NCBI GenBank assembly: GCA_030695285.1
Contig: JAUYTF010000273.1
Coordinates: forward strand, 1 to 5,539
DNA from: Eubacteriales bacterium
Lineage (GTDB): Bacteria > Bacillota > Clostridia > Christensenellales > CAG-138
DNA: 5,539 nt
Direction: 5' to 3'
Below the pieces are notes generated by a model. It was not told the origin of the DNA. It did no database searches and was given only the letters and a program-made list of their open reading frames with translations. Position 1 is the stretch's first letter; the number at the start of each line of letters is the position of its first letter. Made by a program: the position numbers and the translations under genes. Shown here in pieces: positions 1-5,539 of the stretch.

Positions 1-45
1 GTGCTTCAGCGTCCGCCCGATTAACCCGTAGATGCGCTCTTTCAT
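1..45 (-). CDS. aroE: Shikimate dehydrogenase, N-terminal fragment (runs off the left edge)
   Basis: Only the first 15 codons are visible, reading MKERIYGLIGRTLKH. The YGLIGxxLxH pattern is the start of the shikimate dehydrogenase substrate-binding domain, which in this family normally continues as HS(F)SPxxH. The enzyme reduces 3-dehydroshikimate to shikimate with NADPH in the cytoplasm, and its place directly behind pheA in an aro operon supports the call. The start is uncertain. The ATG at 45-43 has GGTGAT, complementary to the 16S rRNA tail, seven bases upstream (58-53). In-frame alternatives are the ATG at 54-52 (MDLMKER...) and the ATG at 84-82, which lacks a ribosome binding site and lies at the centre of a palindrome. 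The frame is closed by a TAA at 99-97. The family call rests on a short stretch, so it is likely but not proven from this window alone. Confidence 0.72.
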   Translation of the reverse strand, partial: MKERIYGLIGRTLKH

Positions 46-73
46 CAAATCCATCACCAGCTCGTTCCCAGAA

Positions 74-91
74 TACGCAAACATTTGCGTA
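74..91. repeat. 18-bp perfect palindrome between pheA and aroE
   Basis: Two 8-base arms (tacgcaaa and tttgcgta) are separated by two bases. In the transcript this can fold as a 7-bp stem with a four-base AUGU loop. No run of U follows, so it does not look like an intrinsic terminator. It ends 28 bases before the preferred aroE start, and the most upstream possible aroE ATG (84-82) falls exactly in the loop. It could be a protein-binding site, an RNA structure that tunes aroE translation or mRNA processing, or chance. Confidence 0.6.
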
Positions 92-112
92 ACAGTTTAG
101 ATCGCCGAGTAA

Positions 113-128
113 TTGCCGAAGCTGGCAA
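113..128 (-). other. Small stem-loop just downstream of pheA
   Basis: A perfect 5-bp stem (UUGCC/GGCAA in the transcript) encloses a six-base loop 17 bases after the pheA stop codon. The stem is short and has no U-tract, so it is too weak to call a terminator. Together with the palindrome at 74-91 it is the only structure I see in the roughly 100-base pheA-aroE spacer. Confidence 0.3.
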
Positions 129-145
129 ATGCGCTCACGCAACGA

Positions 146-1285
146 CTAGATCACGGAATAATTTCCTAAGAAGGTAAAACTCTCGCTGATGCGCTCGAGC
201 TCCTCCAGCATAGGCAGCACGCCCTGTTCGCGGACAGAGGCATCCAGATCGAAGAAGAAGATGAACTCAAAATTGCGCCCCATGACCGGGCAGCTCTCGA
301 TTTTGCTTGTATTCACGCCATAGGCGGATATCTTCGTGAGAATGCTGTTGAGCGCGCCCGGCTCGTTTTTGCAGTCCAGAATCAAGCTGATCTTGTTTGA
401 GCCGGCATAGATGATCGGGTTTTTCGCGATGCAGATGAAGCGTGTGTAGTTGTTGTCGCTGTCCTGCACATCGTCCTTGACCACGCCAAGGCCGTAGAGC
501 TCGGCGCAGGCGTGTGAGCTGATCGCCGCCGCTTTGGGGTTGATTCCCTCGGCAACCATCTTCGCCGCCACCGCTGTGTTGGCGCAGGGAATCACCTTCA
601 CCTTGCCGTTGAGGCTGGCAAGATACCGGCTGCACTGGCCGATGGCCTGCTCGTGCGAATAGATCTCCGTGATGTCGCCAATCTTCGTGCCTGGCTTTGC
701 CAGTAGCTCGTGGCGGATATGCAGCGTCGTGCCGCGCACGATGGAGAAGCGCTTTCTTTGCAGCAGGTCGTATACCGTGCGCACGGAGCCGTTGGCGCTG
801 TTTTCGATGGGCAGCACGCCAAACTGGCAGAGCCCCGATTCCACCGCGTCAAACACCGCCTCAAAGCTCTTGACATACATGATGTTGCCGCGCGGCAAAA
901 GCTTGTCGCAGGCTGCCTGTGAGTTTGCGCCCTCCACGCCCTGGCACGCGACAGTGCCCGTGCGCGGGAACACCTCTTCCGGCGCGGCAAGCGCGCGCTC
1001 GATGAGCGCGGTCACCTGCGCGGGCGGGGAATACAGCTCGGTCTGGCGCGCTTTGTTGAGCTCGATGAGCATGGTGAAGAGCTGATAGGCATACGGCTCC
1101 ATCTCGCCCGCCTCCGCCTGCACGCGCGCGAGGATCTCCCGCTCCCGCGATTTGTTTAAGACGGGAAGGTTGTGCTCACGCTTATAGCTTGCTACCTGCT
1201 CGCCAAGGCGCATGCGCTCTAAGAAGATCTTGAGCAGTTGGCTGTCTATGTTGTCAATCTGATCGCGAATCTGTTCTACTTCCAT
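146..1285 (-). CDS. pheA: Bifunctional chorismate mutase / prephenate dehydratase (P-protein)
   Basis: This 379-residue protein converts chorismate to prephenate and then to phenylpyruvate, the committed route to phenylalanine. Its length is close to the fused E. coli PheA (386). Residues 1-85 are an AroQ-type chorismate mutase, with R7, R24, K35, R47, E48 and Q81 matching the E. coli active-site residues R11, R28, K39, R51, E52 and Q88; E. coli D48 is N44 here. Residues about 110-285 are the dehydratase, with QGVEGANS at 115-122, PIENSANGSV at 159-168, SHEQA at 210-214 and the catalytic TRF at 281-283. Residues about 297-375 are an ACT regulatory domain with PGAL at 309-312. Its usual ESRP phenylalanine-binding motif reads ESCP (330-333), so feedback control may be altered. 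I chose the ATG at 1285-1283 because GGAGAGGG lies six bases upstream; an in-frame ATG at 1306-1304 has no such site. The stop is TAG, and aroC lies 66 bases upstream. Confidence 0.96.
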   Translation of the reverse strand: MEVEQIRDQIDNIDSQLLKIFLERMRLGEQVASYKREHNLPVLNKSREREILARVQAEAGEMEPYAYQLFTMLIELNKARQTELYSPPAQVTALIERALAAPEEVFPRTGTVACQGVEGANSQAACDKLLPRGNIMYVKSFEAVFDAVESGLCQFGVLPIENSANGSVRTVYDLLQRKRFSIVRGTTLHIRHELLAKPGTKIGDITEIYSHEQAIGQCSRYLASLNGKVKVIPCANTAVAAKMVAEGINPKAAAISSHACAELYGLGVVKDDVQDSDNNYTRFICIAKNPIIYAGSNKISLILDCKNEPGALNSILTKISAYGVNTSKIESCPVMGRNFEFIFFFDLDASVREQGVLPMLEELERISESFTFLGNYSVI

Positions 1286-1291
1286 ATTTTT

Positions 1292-1299
1292 CCCTCTCC
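1292..1299 (-). promoter_or_regulatory. Ribosome binding site of pheA
   Basis: GGAGAGGG on the minus strand is followed by AAAAAT and then the ATG at 1285-1283. The six-base spacing is near ideal. The site decides the pheA start, because it lies inside the reading frame if translation began at the upstream ATG (1306-1304), which has no comparable site of its own. Confidence 0.8.
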
Positions 1300-1351
1300 A
1301 TTTCACGGCAAGCGACGGTTATCTTCGCACCGCAGTGTATTTTCAGTTTGA

Positions 1352-2437
1352 TTAAACTTTTTCTTCGAGTATGTAATCCAGCAGAACGAGCGCCGTCACT
1401 GCCTCCACCACCGGCACCGCGCGGTGCGCAACGCAAGGATCGTGGCGTCCGTGAACGATGAGCTCCGCGTTCTCGCGTTTGGATAGGCTGACGGTTTCTT
1501 GCGCCTTTGCGATCGACGGCGTGGGCTTGACGGCTACGCGCAAAACGATGGGTTGTCCCGTCGAGATGCCGCCCAAGATACCGCCCGCGTGGTTGCTGGT
1601 CGTGGTGATGTTGCCGTCCTCACCGATGCGGTAAGGATCGTTGTTCTCGCTGCCGCGCATGGTTGCGGCTTCAAACCCCGCGCCGAAGTCCAGCCCCTTG
1701 ACGGCGGGAATGCCGAATATCGCCGCCGAGAGACGGTTTTCAATGCCGTCGAACATCGGGCTACCGATCCCCGCCGGAAAGCCGATCGCCGCGCACTCAA
1801 TCACGCCGCCGACGGAGTCCCCTGCGTGCGAGGACGCAAGGATTGCCGCCTGCATCGCGCGGCCCAAAGCCTCGTTGATCACGGGAAAATCCCTATCTGC
1901 GATCTCGTCAAACAGCGTCTGCGCGGGATGCAGGGGAAATGCTTCGTCCGCAATCCCCGCAACCGAAAAGAGATGCGCGCCGATAAAGATATTTTTGCGC
2001 ACGAGTATCTGCTTGGCGATGCCGCCTGCGATGCAAAGCGGAGCGGTCAGCCTGCCGGAGAAATGCCCGCCGCCACGCATATCCGCCGCTCCTCCCCACT
2101 TGAGAAACGCGGTATAGTCCGCGTGGCCGGGGCGGGGTTTGTCCTGTAATTCCGCATAGTCGCGGGACCTCGCGTCGCAATTTTCAATGATGGCGCAAAG
2201 CGGGCTGCCCGTCGTCTTGCCATCGAGCAGACCGGAGAGAAACACCGGGCGATCCGGCTCGTTTCGCGCGGTGGAAAGCGCGTTTTTGCCCGGTCTGCGA
2301 CGTTCCAGAAACGCCTCCAGCGCGAGCAGGTCGATATCCTCCCCTGCGGGCAGGTTCTGTATGGTGACGCCGATGGCGCGCCCGTGGGACTCGCCAAACA
2401 CGCTCACGCGCAGGGTTCTTCCGAATTCAGACGACAT
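1352..2437 (-). CDS. aroC: Chorismate synthase
   Basis: This 361-residue enzyme performs the last shikimate-pathway step, the anti-1,4-elimination of phosphate from EPSP to give chorismate, and needs reduced FMN. The length is normal for the family. It begins with FGRTLRVSVFGESHG, the N-terminal signature, whose H18 matches the catalytic histidine near position 10 of E. coli AroC. PGHADYT (103-109) carries the second catalytic histidine, H105. RGGGHFSGRLTA (121-132) is the second signature, in a form where many proteobacterial enzymes have RGGGRSSARET; I recall this form from other Clostridia. GRHDPC at 330-335 with R339 is the C-terminal signature. The start is supported by GGGAGGG eight bases upstream. 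aroA ends 17 bases before the ATG, and pheA starts 66 bases after the TAA stop. The product feeds the mutase domain of PheA encoded next. Confidence 0.98.
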   Translation of the reverse strand: MSSEFGRTLRVSVFGESHGRAIGVTIQNLPAGEDIDLLALEAFLERRRPGKNALSTARNEPDRPVFLSGLLDGKTTGSPLCAIIENCDARSRDYAELQDKPRPGHADYTAFLKWGGAADMRGGGHFSGRLTAPLCIAGGIAKQILVRKNIFIGAHLFSVAGIADEAFPLHPAQTLFDEIADRDFPVINEALGRAMQAAILASSHAGDSVGGVIECAAIGFPAGIGSPMFDGIENRLSAAIFGIPAVKGLDFGAGFEAATMRGSENNDPYRIGEDGNITTTSNHAGGILGGISTGQPIVLRVAVKPTPSIAKAQETVSLSKRENAELIVHGRHDPCVAHRAVPVVEAVTALVLLDYILEEKV

Positions 2438-2444
2438 CTAGCTG

Positions 2445-2451
2445 CCCTCCC
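2445..2451 (-). promoter_or_regulatory. Ribosome binding site of aroC
   Basis: GGGAGGG lies within the 17-base aroA-aroC spacer, eight bases before the ATG at 2437-2435. It is a strong Shine-Dalgarno match and fixes the aroC start. Confidence 0.8.
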
Positions 2452-2454
2452 AGT

Positions 2455-3732
2455 CTATTCGAGTTCATATGAGGCGGGAGATGTGAGAGTCACATGCCCA
2501 CCAAGTTTATAAAAATCATCATAAAACGCGGGATACGATTTGTTCACCGCATCTGCGCCGCGAATCGTTACTTTCTGCGAACAGCGAACCGAAGCGATTG
2601 CGGCGGACATCGCGATGCGGTGATCGCGGCAGCTGTCCACCGTGCCGCCGCCGAGCTGCCCGCCCGTGATCAACAGCGCGTCCGGCAGCTCTTCTACCCT
2701 GCCACCGAGCGCGCGGAGCATCGCGGAGACGGAAGCAAGCCGATCGCTCTCCTTGAGCCGCAGCCGCGCGGCGTTGACGAGCCGCGTTTCCCCCGCCGCG
2801 CATGCACCGAGTACGGCGAGAATCGGCAGCAGATCCGGCGTTTCGCCGACGTCGATCGTACAGCCAATGCGTTGTGCGGGCGAAACCGTCACCGCCTCCG
2901 CCGTCGCCGTAACAATCGCGCCAAACTGCCGAAGCGCGTTCAACATCGCCTTGTCGCCCTGCGGCGAATCGAGGCTCAGCCCCGTCATGGTGACGGGTTT
3001 ACCCAGCGCGCCTGCCGCGAGGAAGAAAGCGGCGTTCGACCAGTCCCCGTCCACGCGCAGTTTGCCGGGGGATTGGATCGCCTGCCCGCCGGAGACGGCG
3101 TAAACGCCGTTTTCCACGCGAACGTGCACGCCGAATCTGCGCAGCGCATGCAGCGTGATCTCTACATAGGCCGCGGATTCCAGCCGCGTGGTGAGCGAAA
3201 TCGTGCTGTCCTGCACGATCAACGGCAGCGCGAGGAGTAGTCCTGTGAGGTATTGCGAGCTCACGTTGCCCGGCAGCGAGAAATTCCCGCCCGTGAGCTG
3301 CCCGCGCGTTGCAAACGGCAGACGTTCCGCCGAAAACGCGACCCCGTGCGCCTGCATGACTTGCATGAGTTCGCCGATGGGGCGCTCCGGGAGCCTGCCG
3401 GAACCTGTGAAGCGCGCGTGTTCGCACAAAGCCGCCGCAACGGGCAGCAGAAAGCGAAACGTAGAGCCGCTCTCGCCGCAGTCGAGCAAGGGGTTTTCCG
3501 CCGCCTGCTCGATGCCGCGCACCAGAACGCCATCCGGTAAAATTTCGATAGCAGCGCCCAGCGCCCGCAGGCAATTGATCGTCGCGTCGATGTCCTCTGA
3601 GCGCTGCTCCAGCAAGAGCCGCGTTTCACCCCGGCACAACGCCGCGAGGATGAGCAGACGGTGCGCGTCGGACTTCGACGCAATCGCGGAAATCGTGCCG
3701 CCCAGCAGCGCGGGCGAAATGGTCGCTATCAT
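2455..3732 (-). CDS. aroA: 3-phosphoshikimate 1-carboxyvinyltransferase (EPSP synthase)
   Basis: This 425-residue enzyme transfers the enolpyruvyl group of phosphoenolpyruvate to shikimate-3-phosphate. It is the target of glyphosate. The length and the two-lobed sequence are typical. Expected ligand residues are present: K20, S21 and R25 (SKSDAHR), R117 in ERP, S159-Q160, Y189, D300 in ETPD, K327/E328 in LKESDR, D370-H371-R372 and K398. The phosphoenolpyruvate loop reads CGESGSTFRF (85-94) instead of the class I GNAGTAMRP; the glycine matching E. coli G96 is kept, while A, M and P are replaced by T, F and F. The residue before SKS is alanine (A18), where proline or glycine is more usual. The ATG overlaps the aroB stop by four bases (ATGA, 3729-3732), which suggests translational coupling; GGAG lies eight bases upstream. 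The stop is TAG. The loop form resembles other clostridial enzymes, so glyphosate sensitivity cannot be read from the sequence. Confidence 0.97.
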   Translation of the reverse strand: MIATISPALLGGTISAIASKSDAHRLLILAALCRGETRLLLEQRSEDIDATINCLRALGAAIEILPDGVLVRGIEQAAENPLLDCGESGSTFRFLLPVAAALCEHARFTGSGRLPERPIGELMQVMQAHGVAFSAERLPFATRGQLTGGNFSLPGNVSSQYLTGLLLALPLIVQDSTISLTTRLESAAYVEITLHALRRFGVHVRVENGVYAVSGGQAIQSPGKLRVDGDWSNAAFFLAAGALGKPVTMTGLSLDSPQGDKAMLNALRQFGAIVTATAEAVTVSPAQRIGCTIDVGETPDLLPILAVLGACAAGETRLVNAARLRLKESDRLASVSAMLRALGGRVEELPDALLITGGQLGGGTVDSCRDHRIAMSAAIASVRCSQKVTIRGADAVNKSYPAFYDDFYKLGGHVTLTSPASYELE

Positions 3733-4799
3733 GCGACTATCTCCATCCCGGCGCGAAACACGTCCAAAAGCTGCTCTACGGGGATATCGATCAGCGCGCA
3801 GTCGCCGATCTGTTTCGGCACGACGAGCGTGATCGTTCCTCCCGCGCGTTTTTTGTCTGACAACGCGGCCTCGGCCAGCGCTTCGGGTGAAAATTCGGTC
3901 GTGATCGGCAGCCCGTTTCGCGTCAGCGCATGTTCAATTCGCCGCGCAATCGGCACTTGTGCCCAGCCGAGCCGCTCCGCCGCACGCGCGATGATCGCAA
4001 GACCGATAGCGACCGCGTGTCCGTGCGGCATAGAAAAACCACTGCATTGCTCAATGGCGTGCCCCGCCGTATGGCCGAGGTTGAGCGTCTTACGGATGCC
4101 TGTTTCGGTTTCGTCCGCTTCCACGATCCGCGCCTTAAACGCGACGCACTGCGCAACGATCTCTTTTACGTTAGCGCGCGCATCGCCCAATTCAAAAACA
4201 GAGAACAATGTTTCATCATCGAGAATACCGGTCTTGATCGCCTCCGCCGTACCGTTTGCGAACTCATCCGGCGTAAGCGTTTCAAAAGTTTTTGTATCGC
4301 AAATCACCATCGAAGGCTGATGGAACAGCCCCGCGAGATTTTTACCCGCCGCAAGGTCGACCGCCGTCTTGCCGCCCACAGAGGAATCCACCGCCGCGAG
4401 CAGCGTGGTGGGAACCTGCACATACCGTACCCCGCGCAGGTAACACCCCGCGGCAAAGCCCGCCATGTCCCCCGTGACCCCGCCTCCGAGCGCAACCACG
4501 CAATCCATGCGCGTCAGGCGCTGTCCGGCGAAAAACTCCAGCATGCCGGAGAGCGAATCCATGCGCTTGTGTGCTTCCCCCGCAGGAAACACATAGGAAC
4601 ACGCGTCATATCCGGCCTCCGCGAGGCTGTTTAAGAGTGTAGGCAGATATAGGTGCGCAACGTTGCTGTCCGTCACCACGATCAAGCGGCAACTTCCCAG
4701 CGCGGCGCGCATCAGCCGCCCGCTGTCTTTCAGCAGGCCGCCGCCGATGACGACATCATACCCTTCCCGCACGCGCACGCGGATGACGCAAGGCTCCAT
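3729..4799 (-). CDS. aroB: 3-dehydroquinate synthase
   Basis: This 356-residue cytoplasmic enzyme makes 3-dehydroquinate from DAHP, using NAD and a divalent metal ion; it is the second step of the shikimate pathway. The length is standard. FPAGEAHK (71-78) and ALGGGVTGDMAGF (103-115) form the NAD-binding region. It is followed by VPTTLLAAVDSSVGGKT (129-145), the most conserved block of the family. The metal ligands are E186 (in AEAIKTGIL), H243 (in LNLGHTAGHAIE) and H259 (in MPHGHAVAIG), matching E194, H271 and H287 of the Aspergillus nidulans enzyme. Related sugar-phosphate cyclases share this fold, but an operon of aro genes makes the dehydroquinate synthase role by far the most likely. The ATG lies three bases after the tyrA stop, with its ribosome binding site inside the end of tyrA. 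The TGA stop overlaps the aroA start. Confidence 0.97.
   Translation of the reverse strand: MEPCVIRVRVREGYDVVIGGGLLKDSGRLMRAALGSCRLIVVTDSNVAHLYLPTLLNSLAEAGYDACSYVFPAGEAHKRMDSLSGMLEFFAGQRLTRMDCVVALGGGVTGDMAGFAAGCYLRGVRYVQVPTTLLAAVDSSVGGKTAVDLAAGKNLAGLFHQPSMVICDTKTFETLTPDEFANGTAEAIKTGILDDETLFSVFELGDARANVKEIVAQCVAFKARIVEADETETGIRKTLNLGHTAGHAIEQCSGFSMPHGHAVAIGLAIIARAAERLGWAQVPIARRIEHALTRNGLPITTEFSPEALAEAALSDKKRAGGTITLVVPKQIGDCALIDIPVEQLLDVFRAGMEIVA
3741..3744 (-). promoter_or_regulatory. Ribosome binding site of aroA, inside aroB
   Basis: GGAG lies within the last codons of aroB, eight bases before the aroA ATG. It is a modest site compared with those of aroB and aroC, which fits a gene that depends partly on coupling through the ATGA overlap. 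Confidence 0.6.
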
Positions 4800-4802
4800 G
4801 TG

Positions 4803-5539
4803 TCAGTTTCCTCCCGCCGTGGCTTTTTTCTCGCGCCCGTCTTTTAAGAGCGCCTGTAGTTTCTCCGCGTCTTTCGCTGTGAGCGCTTCGCGGTATTCGT
4901 TGAGATGATCGATTAAGATTTCGAGTTGTTCGGTGAGATAGTCCACGTCGTCGAGGAAGAGCTCCGTCCACATCGCCTCGTCAAGATGCGCCACGCGCGT
5001 CATATCCCGGAAACTGCCCGCCGAGAAGCCGCGCCTGCGCTGCGCTTCAGGGGACTTAATGTATGCGCTGGAGACGAGGTGCGCGAGCTGAGAGGTGTAG
5101 GCGATGATGCGGTCATGCTCCTCCGGCGTGGAGAAGGTCAGCCCCGCAAAGCCGACGTCCGTGAAGAACGACTTGAGCGTCTCCAGCATGCGCATATCCG
5201 TGCTCTGGTCGGGCGTGAGAATCATGGAAGCACTAGTGAACAGCTCCTCGCTGGAGTGGACGAATCCGCCGCGCTCGCGACCCGCCATCGGGTGCCCGCC
5301 AATGTAGGCAAATCCGTACTCTTTGGCAATCGGCGCCAGCGCGTTGCAGACATTGCGCTTTACACCGCAGAGATCGACCAGAATCGCGCTCTTGGAGATC
5401 AGTGGCGCATTTTCCCGCACCCAACCGACCGCTGCCGCCGGACGGATGGCGACGAGCAGGAGGTCGCAAGCGGGGATATTCTCCCGCGTGAGCGCGCCGT
5501 CGATGGCACCGCTGAGGCGCGAGAGCGTCATGGTCTCCG
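4803..5539 (-). CDS. tyrA: Prephenate dehydrogenase, 5' end missing
   Basis: The enzyme oxidises and decarboxylates prephenate to 4-hydroxyphenylpyruvate, the tyrosine precursor, with NAD(P). The N-terminal GxGxxG nucleotide-binding segment lies beyond the right edge. The frame stays open through 5539 (Glu-Thr before the Met at 5531-5529), and the text there matches the second half of the Rossmann fold, so that Met is internal. Counted from it, LLLVAIRP (24-31) is a dinucleotide-fold strand, DLCGVKRNV (53-61) is the DxxSVK-like turn with glycine for serine, and GGHPMAG (78-84) carries the histidine expected for catalysis. TSQLAHLVSSA (146-156) and SFRDMTRVA (173-181) supply the second conserved histidine and the prephenate-binding arginines. 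The protein ends in a charged helical stretch about 40 residues long, with no room for an ACT domain, so it is the short form of about 280 residues. The stop TGA is three bases before aroB. Confidence 0.95.
   Translation of the reverse strand, partial: ETMTLSRLSGAIDGALTRENIPACDLLLVAIRPAAAVGWVRENAPLISKSAILVDLCGVKRNVCNALAPIAKEYGFAYIGGHPMAGRERGGFVHSSEELFTSASMILTPDQSTDMRMLETLKSFFTDVGFAGLTFSTPEEHDRIIAYTSQLAHLVSSAYIKSPEAQRRRGFSAGSFRDMTRVAHLDEAMWTELFLDDVDYLTEQLEILIDHLNEYREALTAKDAEKLQALLKDGREKKATAGGN
4810..4815 (-). promoter_or_regulatory. Ribosome binding site of aroB, inside tyrA
   Basis: GGGAGG lies in the last codons of tyrA, ten bases before the aroB ATG at 4799-4797. It is a strong match and supports that start; the near-contact of tyrA and aroB suggests coupled translation. 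Confidence 0.75.

Noticed and set aside
74..128. Intrinsic terminator after pheA
   Set aside because: Neither hairpin in the spacer (113-128 or 74-91) is followed by a U-run, and aroE continues the operon immediately downstream.
1286..1306. Upstream ATG giving PheA seven extra residues (MKWRGKN)
   Set aside because: It has no Shine-Dalgarno sequence, while the internal ATG at 1285 has GGAGAGGG at six bases and gives an N-terminus aligned with other AroQ domains.
1286..1358. Internal promoter or terminator in the aroC-pheA gap
   Set aside because: The gap is somewhat AT-rich and has a weak 5-bp AU stem (1345-1358), but I find no convincing -35/-10 pair and no GC-rich stem with a U-tract.
2061..2077. 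GGGHFSGR in AroC instead of GGGRSSAR as a broken active site
   Set aside because: Both catalytic histidines (H18 and H105) and the C-terminal signature are intact, and this loop form is, as I recall, ordinary in clostridial chorismate synthases.
1499..2149. Open frame of 216 codons on the plus strand, antisense to aroC
   Set aside because: It lies wholly opposite a chorismate synthase gene with all signatures intact. The product is arginine-rich with no recognisable motif, as expected of a shadow frame in GC-rich DNA.
2494..3240. Open frame of 248 codons on the plus strand, antisense to aroA
   Set aside because: It mirrors the conserved EPSP synthase gene, has strongly arginine-biased composition and no family resemblance, and I see no ribosome binding site that argues for it.
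3188..4634. Overlapping plus-strand open frames (3188-3832, 3661-4320, 3930-4634) opposite aroA and aroB
   Set aside because: They overlap each other in different frames and run across the aroB-aroA boundary. Low-complexity Arg/Ser/Ala composition marks them as shadows.
5529..5531. ATG near the right edge as the true start of tyrA
   Set aside because: The protein would lack the nucleotide-binding N-terminus, the frame remains open to the edge, and the GGAG upstream is only three bases away, too close to serve as its ribosome binding site.

Overview
The window holds one compact aromatic amino-acid operon, transcribed entirely on the minus strand (right to left). In transcription order it reads tyrA (prephenate dehydrogenase, 5' end outside the window), aroB (3-dehydroquinate synthase), aroA (EPSP synthase), aroC (chorismate synthase), pheA (fused chorismate mutase / prephenate dehydratase with an ACT domain) and the first codons of aroE (shikimate dehydrogenase, running off the left edge). 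The GC-rich sequence, the strong GGAGG-type ribosome binding sites, the gene order and the protein flavour (EPSP synthase with a CGESGST loop, chorismate synthase with a GGGHFSGR loop, short TyrA, fused PheA) suggest a GC-rich member of the Clostridia (Bacillota). This assignment is inferred from remembered family patterns, not from a search, and no genus can be named.

Layout: 4803-5539 tyrA (partial); 3 bases of spacing; 3729-4799 aroB; 4-base ATGA overlap; 2455-3732 aroA; 17 bases; 1352-2437 aroC; 66 bases; 146-1285 pheA (start moved seven codons inward on ribosome-binding-site evidence); about 100 bases with two small inverted repeats; 1-45 aroE (partial). There is no stretch over 300 bases without a gene. 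I see no RNA gene, mobile element, CRISPR array, convincing promoter or intrinsic terminator, so all six genes are probably on one transcript that begins and ends outside the window.

Together AroB, AroE, AroA and AroC supply four of the seven shikimate-pathway steps leading to chorismate. PheA and TyrA then draw chorismate into phenylalanine and tyrosine: the PheA mutase domain makes prephenate, which its dehydratase domain turns into phenylpyruvate and TyrA turns into 4-hydroxyphenylpyruvate. DAHP synthase, dehydroquinate dehydratase and shikimate kinase are not visible here.

This is a conventional biosynthetic locus and I found no undescribed system. The points most worth a second look are a cysteine in place of arginine in the phenylalanine-binding ESRP motif of the PheA ACT domain, an 18-bp perfect palindrome just before aroE, and non-canonical residues in the glyphosate-relevant loop of AroA.
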